NCBI GenBank assembly: GCA_944326035.1
Contig: CALVCS010000007.1
Span: 1-64,000, forward strand
Reading direction: 5' to 3'
DNA length: 64,000 nt
Origin: an uncultured Alistipes sp.
GTDB taxonomy: Bacteria > Bacteroidota > Bacteroidia > Bacteroidales > Rikenellaceae
Shown here: one piece after another, positions 35,932 to 44,379 of the stretch
Position numbering within the stretch: the stretch's first letter is position 1
Layout: each line of letters starts with the position of its first letter
Position numbers and translations under genes: made by a program
Notes under the pieces: generated by a model
Told to the model about the DNA's origin: nothing
Seen by the model: only the letters and a program-made list of their open reading frames with translations
Database searches by the model: none

Positions 35932-36759
35932 TTATTGCAAATAGCGTTTCAACAAATCCGACATTTGTTCCGCCAACGCCCTCGCTTCCCGGGCAGCTGC
36001 CGTCGCAAAATCCGCGTCTTTCCCCGCATAAATGATGCCTCGCGAGGAATTGACCAAAAGCCCACATCGGTGATTCATGCCATAGCGAGCCACCTCTTCA
36101 AGGCGGCCGCCCTGCGCACCGACTCCGGGGACCAACAGAAAATGATCGGGAATCAAGGCACGAATGCCCTTCAACATCCGAGCCTGGGTGGCACCGACGA
36201 CATACATCATGTTCTCTTCGCTCCCCCATTCGCGCGACACGTCGATCACTTTTTCATACAGGCAGCCTCCGTCTTCCAAACGTAACAATTCGAAATCGGC
36301 GGCACTGGGATTGGAAGTCAGCGCCAACAACACCGCCCATTTCCCTTCGAATTTCAGAAACGGATCCACCGTATCACGTCCCATATAAGGAGAGAGAGTC
36401 ACTCCGTCGACCAGATTCTCTGCATAAAACGCCCGGGCATACATTTGAGACGTATTGCCGATGTCTCCTCGTTTTGCATCGGCAATGATCATGATTTCAG
36501 GGTATTTTTCCCGAATATAACGGACCGTTTTTTCGAAACTGACCCATCCTTTGGCTCCATTATCCTCATAGAAGGCCAAATTGGGTTTATAACAAACCGC
36601 ATACGGAGCCGTCGCATCCACGATCGCCCGGTTAAAAGCAAACACCGGATCGTCTTCTTTCAACAAATGAACCGGAATTTTGTTCAGATCGGTATCCAGG
36701 CCCACGCACAGGAACGATCCTTTGCTACGAATCTGTTCGAATAACTGATTTGACGTCAT
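35932..36759 (-). CDS. pyrF: Orotidine 5'-phosphate decarboxylase
   Basis: A 275-residue OMP decarboxylase making UMP, the last step of pyrimidine synthesis. The catalytic Asp-Lys-Asp array sits in [11 protein letters not shown] (Asp94, Lys96, Asp99). Length and the surrounding [13 protein letters not shown] and [10 protein letters not shown] runs fit the longer, type 2 group found in Bacteroidota and actinobacteria. The 157 bp between it and prfA shows no clear promoter box. Confidence 0.95.
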   Translation of the reverse strand: MTSNQLFEQIRSKGSFLCVGLDTDLNKIPVHLLKEDDPVFAFNRAIVDATAPYAVCYKPNLAFYEDNGAKGWVSFEKTVRYIREKYPEIMIIADAKRGDIGNTSQMYARAFYAENLVDGVTLSPYMGRDTVDPFLKFEGKWAVLLALTSNPSAADFELLRLEDGGCLYEKVIDVSREWGSEENMMYVVGATQARMLKGIRALIPDHFLLVPGVGAQGGRLEEVARYGMNHRCGLLVNSSRGIIYAGKDADFATAAAREARALAEQMSDLLKRYLQ

Positions 36760-36916
36760 ATCGTGTTATGATAGAATTGAACCAACTTCAGCCTCTCTGC
36801 CTTCGATCTCCTGAGCGCAACGTTCGCCCGTCTTCTTCCTGCGAAGGAATCCGTTTCCTTCCCAAAAGGCTTCTCCAGACGGCGTACCCCCCTTCCAGAA
36901 ATCCGAGTGGGTCGGT

Positions 36917-38002
36917 TTAGATTTCGCTCTCTTTGAGACGTTCGGCATTTTCCGCCACCTGCAACTTATCGATAATTTCCTGCAAATCGCCATCCATCAC
37001 CGCGCTCAGATTGTAAAGGGTCAAATTGATCCGGTGATCCGTCACACGGCCCTGCGGATAGTTATAGGTACGAATTTTGGCGCTACGGTCCCCGGTTGAC
37101 ACCATCGTTTTCCGTTTGCTGGCAATTTCGTCCAGATACTTCTGATACTCGAGGTTATAGATACGGGTACGCAACTCTTCAAATGCCTTGTCAAAGTTTT
37201 TCAACTGAGACTTCTGGTCCTGACACTGGACGACGATCCCTGTCGGAATATGGGTCAGTCGAATCGCCGAATAGGTCGTATTGACCGACTGACCGCCCGG
37301 CCCCGATGCACAGAAAATATCCTTGCGCACATCGTTCATATTGATCTCCAGATCGAACTCTTCGGCTTCGGGCAGCACAGCCACCGAAGCAGCCGAGGTG
37401 TGGACACGTCCTTGGGTTTCGGTCTGAGGCACTCGCTGTACCCGGTGTACCCCCGATTCGTACTTCAGCACTCCATATACCCCTTCGCCAGTCACCTTGA
37501 CCACCACCTCTTTGAAGCCACCCGCAGCCCCTTCGCTCGCACTATTAATTTCATATTTCCAGCCCTTCTTCTCGATGTATTTCAAATACATACGCAACAG
37601 GTCTCCGGCAAAAAGTGCCGCTTCGTCACCTCCGGTTCCTCCCCGGATTTCCAAAATAGCGTTTTTGCTATCCTGCGGATCGGCCGGAATCAGCAGCAGT
37701 TTAATCTGCTCTTCCATCTTGGCCAAGGAGGGTTCCAGCTCGGCCACTTCCGAGCGAGCCATCTCCCGCAACTCTTCATCCTTTTCGGTCTGCAGAATCT
37801 CTTTGGCCTCCTCCAGATTGTGTAACGCCGTCCGATATTTTTCGCTGGTTTCCACAATCGGTTGCAACTCCTTGTACTCTTTATTCAAGGCAACGAACTT
37901 TTTCATATCGGCGATCACCTCCGGATCGGTCATTTGTTGACCGATCTCCTCATATTTGATTTTCAGGCCGTCGAGGCGCGAAAGAAGCGAATTTTCAGAC
38001 AT
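36917..38002 (-). CDS. prfA: Peptide chain release factor 1
   Basis: A 361-residue class I release factor for UAA and UAG. GGQ is at about 236-238 (SGPGGQSVNTT). The codon-reading tripeptide has the RF1 form PxT, here Pro-Gln-Thr at about 192-194 in RVPQTETQGRVHTS. The length matches E. coli RF1 (360). I choose ATG 38002 (MSENSLLSRL) over an upstream in-frame TTG at 38008. It has an uninterrupted frame, unlike prfB genes that use a programmed frameshift. Confidence 0.95.
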   Translation of the reverse strand: MSENSLLSRLDGLKIKYEEIGQQMTDPEVIADMKKFVALNKEYKELQPIVETSEKYRTALHNLEEAKEILQTEKDEELREMARSEVAELEPSLAKMEEQIKLLLIPADPQDSKNAILEIRGGTGGDEAALFAGDLLRMYLKYIEKKGWKYEINSASEGAAGGFKEVVVKVTGEGVYGVLKYESGVHRVQRVPQTETQGRVHTSAASVAVLPEAEEFDLEINMNDVRKDIFCASGPGGQSVNTTYSAIRLTHIPTGIVVQCQDQKSQLKNFDKAFEELRTRIYNLEYQKYLDEIASKRKTMVSTGDRSAKIRTYNYPQGRVTDHRINLTLYNLSAVMDGDLQEIIDKLQVAENAERLKESEI

Positions 38003-38081
38003 ATTCAAGGACTAAATTAGGCTCACAAAGGTAAACATTTTTTTGATTTTTCGTATCTTGGCCACCTCCGCCGCAACACTT

Positions 38082-39017
38082 ATGAACAAGATCTTCTGGA
38101 AAGCTATCGGATATACCGCTGTGGGGCTGGGGTTTGCCGGGGCCTTTTTACCCCTGTTGCCGACCATCCCCTTTTTGTTGTTGGCCCTATACTGCTTTTC
38201 CAAAAGTTCTCCGGCCATGAAAGAATGGCTGCTGCAGAATAGGTTCTTCGGTCGCTATCTGCAAAACTATCGACAGGGGGCCGGCATGCCTCCGGAAGCG
38301 ACCATCGCCACGTTAGGGATACTCTGGGGCGGTATCGCCTTTTCGATGATTGTCCTGACAGACGAACGATGGGTTCGAGGTGTTCTATGGCTGACCGTCA
38401 TTCTGCTTACCTGGCACATTATTCGCATCAGTCGCCGACACTCCCGCCCTCGGATCCACCTGTTGGTACCTACCGAAGCGGAAATCGCCCATTTCCGGAA
38501 AGAGGACTTTCCACAGATCGTTCTGACAATGACCGGCGTCGGTATGTTGTCGACCTCGCTGGCGCTCGAACGGATCTTGAACCACGAACGTCCCGATCGG
38601 GTGATTCTGGCCGGAATCGCCGGGGCCTACCCCGACAGCGGGCTGAATATCGGCGATTGTGTGGCCGTCCGCACCGAACGAACCGCTGATACCGGATCGT
38701 TCTCCGGGGGCATGTTCTCGCCGAAATTCAGTCACGCCTACGACTGTCCAAATCCGCTGCCCACGGGGCTTCCGGCCGTCACTTCACACTGTGTCAACTC
38801 GGCCGGCGCACCGTTTCTACCCCTTGACGGAGCCCAAATCGAAAATATGGAAGGGGCTGCTCTATTCGCTTTTTGCCAGCAGAAAGCCATTCCCTGCTGG
38901 GAAATTCGAGCCATTTCCAACGTAGTTGGGGCACCTTTCGAACAATGGAATATACCACTGGCCACCCAACGGCTGGCTGAAACCCTCAATCGTCTACTCC
39001 ATGAAATTGACGCTTAA
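38082..39017 (+). CDS. mqnB: DUF454 (YbaN-like) membrane domain fused to futalosine hydrolase
   Basis: A 311-residue fusion. Residues 1 to about 118 are a DUF454/YbaN domain with three likely membrane segments (about 10-38, 73-93, 97-116) and the family run FLPLLPTIPFLLLALYCFSKSS, cited as FLPLLPTIPFLLLALYCF. After a basic linker, residues about 123-311 are futalosine hydrolase: LLVPTEAEIAHF, TGVGMLSTSLAL, GIAGAYPDSGLNIGD and the nucleoside-phosphorylase signature ENMEGAALF at 254-262. The enzyme removes the base from futalosine in the alternative menaquinone pathway. The fusion would place it on the inner membrane, with the catalytic domain probably cytoplasmic. ATG 38082 is the start with a family-like N-terminus. 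Its end overlaps mqnD by 17 bp. Confidence 0.88.
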   Translation: MNKIFWKAIGYTAVGLGFAGAFLPLLPTIPFLLLALYCFSKSSPAMKEWLLQNRFFGRYLQNYRQGAGMPPEATIATLGILWGGIAFSMIVLTDERWVRGVLWLTVILLTWHIIRISRRHSRPRIHLLVPTEAEIAHFRKEDFPQIVLTMTGVGMLSTSLALERILNHERPDRVILAGIAGAYPDSGLNIGDCVAVRTERTADTGSFSGGMFSPKFSHAYDCPNPLPTGLPAVTSHCVNSAGAPFLPLDGAQIENMEGAALFAFCQQKAIPCWEIRAISNVVGAPFEQWNIPLATQRLAETLNRLLHEIDA

Positions 39018-39801
39018 CCTCTCGCCCTGTCCCAACGACACCTTCATGTTCGATGCTCTCCTCCATGGACGTATCGATACCGAAGGACTTCGTTTCGAGC
39101 CCACTTTTGCCGACATCGAGCAACTGAACGAAGCGGTTACACGGCATGGCAGCGATATTTCCAAAATCAGCTATGCGGTGCTCCCTCTGATCCGAAACGA
39201 CTACCAGGTACTCGACAGCGGCAGTGCCCTGGGCCGAGGCAATGGACCTCTGTTGGTCAGCCGCCATGCGTTGCAACCTTCCGAGCTTCAAGGGGTACGC
39301 ATCGCGGTTCCCGGCCTACATACAACGGCCCATCTCTTATTGAAACGTCTATTTCCAGGGGTCGGGCCCTGCACACCCCATCTTTTCTCCGACATTGCGC
39401 CGATCGTAGCCCGCGGAGACTTCGAAGCCGGCGTTTTGATTCATGAAGGGCGGTTCACCTATACCTCCTACGGACTACATCGGGTGGCCGACCTGGGTTT
39501 ACTGTGGGAACAAACGACGGCTCTTCCGCTCCCGCTGGGCGCCATTGTCGTCTCCCGAAAATTAGCCCCGGAAATACGTCAAGCCGTCGATCGGGTATTA
39601 CGACGCAGCATCGAATATGCGTTTGCCCACCCCGAAGCCTCCGCCGATTTTGTCCGCCAACACGCCCAGGAACTCGACCCCGACGTAACCCGACAACATA
39701 TCGAACTATTCGTCAACCGCTACTCTTTGAGTCTGGGTGACGAAGGTCGACAAGCTGTGATGACACTCCTCAATATATACGACCAAGAGCTATTTCTATG
39801 A
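39001..39801 (+). CDS. mqnD: 1,4-dihydroxy-6-naphthoate synthase
   Basis: A 266-residue MqnD, which turns cyclic dehypoxanthinyl futalosine into 1,4-dihydroxy-6-naphthoate in menaquinone synthesis. The N-terminal SPCPNDTFMFDAL is the MqnA/MqnD-specific opening, and ISYAVLPLI, GRGNGPLLVSR, GVLIHEGRFTYTSYGL and LPLPLGAIVVSRKL follow the MqnD pattern rather than MqnA. The gene overlaps the mqnB fusion by 17 bp and bioF by 4 bp (ATGA), so translation is coupled through the string. mqnA, mqnC and mqnE must lie elsewhere. Confidence 0.92.
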   Translation: MKLTLNLSPCPNDTFMFDALLHGRIDTEGLRFEPTFADIEQLNEAVTRHGSDISKISYAVLPLIRNDYQVLDSGSALGRGNGPLLVSRHALQPSELQGVRIAVPGLHTTAHLLLKRLFPGVGPCTPHLFSDIAPIVARGDFEAGVLIHEGRFTYTSYGLHRVADLGLLWEQTTALPLPLGAIVVSRKLAPEIRQAVDRVLRRSIEYAFAHPEASADFVRQHAQELDPDVTRQHIELFVNRYSLSLGDEGRQAVMTLLNIYDQELFL

Positions 39802-40922
39802 TAGAAGAGACGCTGGAACGACTGCGGAACGAGGATAACTTCCGCACCTTACCCCACCTGCAACCGGCAGGCAAATATCTGTTTCACGAGGGGAAACGCT
39901 ACCTGAACCTCTCCTCAAACGACTACCTGGGCATCACCGACGAGCCTTGGCAAGAGGCGTTTTTCGAAGAGCTCCGAACGGAGAAACGGTTTTGGCTCAG
40001 CAATCCCTCCTCGCGGTTAATTACCGGCAACAGCCCCGAATACACTCTTCTCGAGCAGACGCTTTCCGATTTTTTCGGCGGTCGAGAAGCCTTGGTTTTG
40101 GGCTCAGGCTATTTGGTGAACAGTGGCGTCTTACCCGCCCTAACCACAAAAAAAGACCTGATTTTAGCCGACAAACTGATTCATGCCAGTCTAATCGACG
40201 GGCTGCGCCTGAGCGATGCCGACTGGCAACGTTTCGCTCATAACGACCCGGAACATCTGGAACGCCTTCTCCGCAAACTGCGTTCCCAATATGACACCGT
40301 GTGGATCGCCACCGAATCGGTCTTCAGCATGGACGGAGATATCGCCCCGCTGCACGAACTCGTCGAACTGAAACAACGATACGATTGTCGCCTCTACGTC
40401 GACGAAGCGCATGCCTTTGGGGTATGTGGTCCCGATGGACGGGGGATCGCCGCTCAAACCGGCGTCTTGGAGCAGTGCGACATCCTGATTGCCACCCTCG
40501 GCAAAGCCATTGCCTCTCAAGGTGCCTTCGTCATCTCCGACCCTCCGATTCGCGACTTTTTAATTAACCGCATGAGAACCTTGATTTTCTCCACGGCTCT
40601 TCCACCCATCTCCTTGCGATGGTCCACGCACATCCTGCGTCGTCTGCCAGAACTGGAAGAGCGACGTCGCCATTTGCGTCACCTCTCCCGTCTGATCTGC
40701 GGCGATGAACACCATACTCATATCATTCCGTTGATGGCCGGCGAAAATCGACGCGCCATCGAGATGAGTCAACGGATGCGCGAAGCCGGATTTTGGGTCA
40801 TGCCGATCCGTTACCCGACCGTCCCTAAAGGTAGTGCGCGAGTCCGCATCTCGCTCAATGCCGCCCTCCCCACCGAAGAGATAATTCGATTTACCGAACT
40901 ATGGAAAAACGCTGGCTGGTAA
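39798..40922 (+). CDS. bioF: 8-amino-7-oxononanoate synthase
   Basis: A 374-residue PLP enzyme that condenses pimeloyl-ACP with alanine in biotin synthesis. Visible are LSSNDYLGI, the aspartate motif LYVDEAHAFGVCG, and the PLP lysine Lys236 in TLGKAIASQGAFV. The N-terminus is short, as in Bacteroidales BioF. It overlaps mqnD by 4 bp and bioG by 22 bp. The neighbouring bioG and bioC confirm a biotin role over the related KBL or serine palmitoyltransferase. Confidence 0.93.
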   Translation: MIEETLERLRNEDNFRTLPHLQPAGKYLFHEGKRYLNLSSNDYLGITDEPWQEAFFEELRTEKRFWLSNPSSRLITGNSPEYTLLEQTLSDFFGGREALVLGSGYLVNSGVLPALTTKKDLILADKLIHASLIDGLRLSDADWQRFAHNDPEHLERLLRKLRSQYDTVWIATESVFSMDGDIAPLHELVELKQRYDCRLYVDEAHAFGVCGPDGRGIAAQTGVLEQCDILIATLGKAIASQGAFVISDPPIRDFLINRMRTLIFSTALPPISLRWSTHILRRLPELEERRRHLRHLSRLICGDEHHTHIIPLMAGENRRAIEMSQRMREAGFWVMPIRYPTVPKGSARVRISLNAALPTEEIIRFTELWKNAGW

Positions 40923-41563
40923 AAACAGGTCATTCCGATCTGATGATTTTCGCCTTGGGCTGGGCCTGCGAGCCCCAATCCGTGGCGCACATTCCGCTCA
41001 AGGGATATGACGTCTTGTGCCTGTACGACTATCGTCACCCAGAGACCTTCACCCTGCCGGAGATCGATGCTTATCGGACGATCGACCTGATGGCATGGTC
41101 CTTCGGGGTTATGATGGCCGAACGACTGTGCCCTCACCTGCCCTTACGACGGGCCATTGCGCTGAATGGAACGCCCCGACCGGTCGACGATCATTTCGGC
41201 ATTCCCGTTCGGTCGTTCCGGTTAACCCTGCGCAGTATAGGTGCGGCTGGAACTACCCTTTTCGAACAGCGCACCTATGGCGATTCCTATGCTACCGCTT
41301 CGACATGGCCTCCCTCCCGATCACTGGACGACAAAGTGGAAGAGTTGAAAACCCTGGCCACCCTGGCGGATCAACCACCGATCGTTCCTGACTGGCGATG
41401 GCATACGGCACTGATCGGAGGTCAAGACGCCATCTTCCCACCCCAAAACCAACTCGCCTATTGGCAAGCCTATGATCCTTCGATCCGTATTCTCGAGATG
41501 CCGGAGGTTCCACACTATCCCTTTGGCGATTTTCGTCCCATTCTCTCCCTGCTACACCCATAA
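40901..41563 (+). CDS. bioG: Pimeloyl-ACP methyl ester esterase BioG (DUF452)
   Basis: A 220-residue alpha/beta-hydrolase of the DUF452/BioG family, one of the alternatives to BioH. It removes the methyl ester that BioC put on, releasing pimeloyl-ACP for BioF. The nucleophile is Ser67 in the elbow AWSFGVMMAE, and the closing PHYPFGDF supplies the histidine. It sits between bioF and bioC, overlapping bioF by 22 bp. Confidence 0.9.
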   Translation: MEKRWLVKTGHSDLMIFALGWACEPQSVAHIPLKGYDVLCLYDYRHPETFTLPEIDAYRTIDLMAWSFGVMMAERLCPHLPLRRAIALNGTPRPVDDHFGIPVRSFRLTLRSIGAAGTTLFEQRTYGDSYATASTWPPSRSLDDKVEELKTLATLADQPPIVPDWRWHTALIGGQDAIFPPQNQLAYWQAYDPSIRILEMPEVPHYPFGDFRPILSLLHP

Positions 41564-41579
41564 AGCCGGAAAGTTTTCC

Positions 41580-41587
41580 TATCTTTG
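41580..41587 (+). promoter_or_regulatory. -7 box TATCTTTG before bioC
   Basis: An exact TAnnTTTG match 21 bp before the bioC ATG and 17 bp after the bioG stop. It suggests bioC can be transcribed apart from the mqn-bio string. A -33 TTTG is not evident. Confidence 0.55.
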
Positions 41588-41608
41588 AGACCTCGAAACA
41601 ATAAGGTG

Positions 41609-42382
41609 ATGAATCCGGATAAAACATGGCTTCGTAATCAATTTACAGCCAACTTTCGCACATACAACACCCTGGCTGTGGTTCAGGATGAGATCTGCGC
41701 TCAACTCGACCAACTGCTCGCTAACAGTGGGCCTGCCACCATCGAACGGGCGCTGGAAATCGGTGCAGGAACCGGATTTTTCACCCGGCGCCTGATCCGA
41801 CGTTATCCTTCGGCACAATGGTACATCAACGACTTGGCCGATGAAGCGGGCCATTATCTCACCCCCATTCTGCAAGACGCCCAGGCAACTTACCTGTGGG
41901 GCGATGCCGAGAGTCTGACACTCCCGGACCATCTCGATCTGGTTGCTTCAGCATCGACCATCCAATGGTTTGCCGATCTGCCGGCCTTTCTACACCACAT
42001 TCATAAAAAGTTGAACGCCTCAGGCGCTCTGATTTTAAGCACGTTCGGCCCGGAAAATTTCCAGGAAATCAAAGCCACTACCGGCGAAGGATTATCCTAT
42101 TACGACACCGACTCCTTCCAGCGGCTGCTCACCGAATGTGGATTCGAAATTCTCGAATGGGAAGAATACATTCGCCAACTCACCTTCGATTCTCCCCGAG
42201 ACGTGTTAAAGCACATTCGAGCGACCGGTGTCAATGCGATTCGACCCGTCCACTGGACCAAAGGCCGACTGGAACAGTTCGAAACCGATTACCAGAACGC
42301 CTACCGTACACCCGACGGTCAAGTCACCCTGACCTACCACCCAATGCTGACCCTGGTGCGAAAAGTCGACTCCCTTTTGTAA
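41609..42382 (+). CDS. bioC: Malonyl-ACP O-methyltransferase BioC
   Basis: A 257-residue SAM-dependent methyltransferase that methylates malonyl-ACP to prime pimelate synthesis. Family features are FTANFRTYNTLAVVQDEI at the N-terminus, motif I ALEIGAGTGFFTRRL, and LVASASTIQWFADLPAFL where BioC usually has NxxLQW. ATG 41609 (MNPDKTWLRNQF) fits; upstream in-frame TTG lies in the promoter box. bioA, bioB and bioD are not next to it. Confidence 0.92.
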   Translation: MNPDKTWLRNQFTANFRTYNTLAVVQDEICAQLDQLLANSGPATIERALEIGAGTGFFTRRLIRRYPSAQWYINDLADEAGHYLTPILQDAQATYLWGDAESLTLPDHLDLVASASTIQWFADLPAFLHHIHKKLNASGALILSTFGPENFQEIKATTGEGLSYYDTDSFQRLLTECGFEILEWEEYIRQLTFDSPRDVLKHIRATGVNAIRPVHWTKGRLEQFETDYQNAYRTPDGQVTLTYHPMLTLVRKVDSLL

Positions 42383-42519
42383 AGACGCTTTCTTCCCACC
42401 CGGATACTTCTAACCATAGCTTCACTCCATGGCTACGTATTTGTTGCCGAATAGCCATACAACAAGGGGCCTCGCTGCATGACGAAGCCCCCTTATCTGA
42501 TTCAATTTGCTTTTACATC

Positions 42520-42897
42520 AAAAACATAGCAGGGCGTATAAGCCGGGTTCTGTACTCCTTGCGGAGCCTCTACCATTTATCTAGGCCGGAGGTCACCCTC
42601 ACGACTCATCAGCAACCTACCCCCCGACATCGGACGAGCCACCCTTAATTGTCGGTATACATGGTCTTGCAACCCGTCAGACGTACGGCCGGAACGTGTC
42701 ACCACGCCCGCGGTGGGCTCTTACCCCACCTTTTCACCCTTACCGCAGCCGAAGCTGTGGCGGTTATTCTCTGTTACGCGACTATCCCCTCTCGAAGATC
42801 TTCCCGTTAGGAAGGACGGCGCTCTGCGTTGCCCGGACTTTCCTCCCCCCGCGGCAGTTGCCCGCCGCAGGCAGCGGTAGAGCCTCCCTGCTATGCG
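42520..42897 (-). ncRNA. rnpB: RNase P RNA
   Basis: The catalytic RNA that trims 5' leaders from pre-tRNA. On the minus strand the universal 5' core GAGGAAAGTCCGGGCA is present (plus-strand complement at about 42829-42844), and the 3' P4 strand ACAGAACCCGGCTTA lies near 42536-42552. The ends pair as helix P1: CATAGCAGGG near 42886-42895 with CCCTGCTATG at 42525-42534, which fixes the gene limits within a few bases. Length about 375 nt is typical for type A RNA. A T-run (TGTTTTTG) follows P1. The rest of the 710-bp gap between bioC and queA holds only promoters and a weak hairpin near 42464-42494. Confidence 0.95.
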
Positions 42898-42901
42898 TGG
42901 G

Positions 42902-42933
42902 CAAAGATAGTGCATGCCGAGAGCAAAAACAAA
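42902..42933 (-). promoter_or_regulatory. rnpB promoter
   Basis: On the minus strand TTTG (42930-42933), exactly 20 bp, TATCTTTG (42902-42909). A perfect Bacteroidota promoter placed 6-8 bp before the RNA's P1 helix, as expected for a stable RNA. Confidence 0.9.
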
Positions 42934-43067
42934 CCGGTTTGTCCGTCCCTTCGTTTTCTGGTCGTTTCTTGGCGTGCTTGGAGGGATCGATCGGGCCCAC
43001 CCAACATCCCCTCATGCGTTTTCAACGAGACATCTCGTACACGAGCGTAATTTCCGAGAAGAATCCT

Positions 43068-43075
43068 TACCTTTG
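43068..43075 (+). promoter_or_regulatory. -7 box TACCTTTG before queA
   Basis: An exact TAnnTTTG match 18 bp before the ATG at 43094. It argues that longer open-frame starts further upstream are not used. Confidence 0.65.
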
Positions 43076-43093
43076 CGCCAATTCCATCACATC

Positions 43094-44302
43094 ATGAGAC
43101 GAACCGACATTCGCATTTCCGATTACGATTATCCGCTTCCTGAAGAACGGATCGCCAAATTTCCGCTGGAACACCGCGACGACTCCAAATTACTGATCTA
43201 CAATCAGGGAAACATTCATCAGAGTCGTTTTGCCTCTATCGGAGATGCCCTTCCGCCACACAGTTTACTGATCTTCAACAACACCAAAGTGATTCGGGCA
43301 CGGTTGATCTTTTTCAAGGAAAGCGGCGCCCGTATCGAGATTTTTTGTCTCGAGCCCCATGCCCCGGCCGATTATGAACGCGCCTTCGCCGTTCAAGGAA
43401 GCTGCCAATGGCAATGTATCGTAGGCAATCTGAGAAAATGGAAATCCGGTCCGCTTCATATCGACTTCGAAATTGAGGGCGTCTCGCACCGTCTTTCTGC
43501 ACAAAGAGTCGAATCAACCGGTAAGGACCAGATCGTAGAGTTCACATGGGATGGTCCTTTCACCTTTGGACAGGTTTTGGAAACCCTGGGTCGCATTCCG
43601 ATCCCCCCCTATTTGAATCGAGAGAGTCAAGAGATCGATAATCGTCGTTATCAAACCGTCTACTCCAAACTGGAAGGCTCGGTGGCCGCTCCGACGGCCG
43701 GTCTACACTTTACCCCGGAGCTGATCGAACAGCTGCGAAACGAAGGACATCAAACGACGGAAGTGACGCTACATGTCGGTGCCGGCACATTTCTGCCCGT
43801 CAAGACGGATGACGTCAGCGAACATCCGATGCACACCGAACATTTCGAAATTCACCGAGACTCCCTGCAAGACTTACTCAATCACCGGGGCGATGTCGTG
43901 GCCGTTGGAACCACCAGCGTACGCACCCTCGAATCGCTCTGCGCCTTGGGCTACCGCACGCTGACCTACGGCGATCCGCAGACGGAACGCACCATCGGAC
44001 AATGGGAGCTCTACGACTTACCCGACGATCAGGACGGAGCGCCCCTTTTGCAAGCCTTAATCGACTATATGGATCGGGAAAAATGCAGCAGCCTCAAGGC
44101 CGCCACCCAGATTCTGATCATGCCCGGCTATCAGTTTCGGGTTGTCGACCGCATCATCACCAATTTTCACCAACCGAAAAGCACTCTGCTTTTATTGGTG
44201 TCGGCTTTTATCGGGGAGGATTGGCGCAAAGTGTATGATTATGCGTTGAAGAATGATTTCCGCTTTCTGAGTTACGGAGACAGCTCGTTGCTCATCCGAT
44301 AA
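43094..44302 (+). CDS. queA: S-adenosylmethionine:tRNA ribosyltransferase-isomerase
   Basis: A 402-residue QueA-family protein that transfers ribose from SAM to make epoxyqueuosine in tRNA wobble position 34. Matches are DYDYPLPEERIAKFPLEHRD (cited as YPLPEERIAKFPL), YQTVYSKLEGSVAAPTAGLHFT (cited as VAAPTAGLHFT), LHVGAGTFLPVKTDD and NFHQPKSTLLLLVSAF. It is about 50 residues longer than E. coli QueA, with extra length around residues 90-140. Bacteroidota often have two QueA-like proteins, and this may be the longer one. ATG 43094 is chosen because it lies just after the promoter box. Confidence 0.9.
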   Translation: MRRTDIRISDYDYPLPEERIAKFPLEHRDDSKLLIYNQGNIHQSRFASIGDALPPHSLLIFNNTKVIRARLIFFKESGARIEIFCLEPHAPADYERAFAVQGSCQWQCIVGNLRKWKSGPLHIDFEIEGVSHRLSAQRVESTGKDQIVEFTWDGPFTFGQVLETLGRIPIPPYLNRESQEIDNRRYQTVYSKLEGSVAAPTAGLHFTPELIEQLRNEGHQTTEVTLHVGAGTFLPVKTDDVSEHPMHTEHFEIHRDSLQDLLNHRGDVVAVGTTSVRTLESLCALGYRTLTYGDPQTERTIGQWELYDLPDDQDGAPLLQALIDYMDREKCSSLKAATQILIMPGYQFRVVDRIITNFHQPKSTLLLLVSAFIGEDWRKVYDYALKNDFRFLSYGDSSLLIR

Positions 44303-44379
44303 CCGGACACATCCATCCCGACGCAGCAGTACCCATCATTCGGGTTCTATCGTCTTGGAAAGCGGACTTCGAGTGCGCT

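Noticed and set aside
42464..42494. Hairpin AAGGGGC...GCCCCCTT as a bioC terminator
   Set aside because: The stem is short with a bulge and a long loop and lacks a T-run; too weak to list as a terminator.
42914..43093. An upstream extension of queA
   Set aside because: The extension would start in the rnpB promoter and span the queA -7 box; the family N-terminus begins at 43094.
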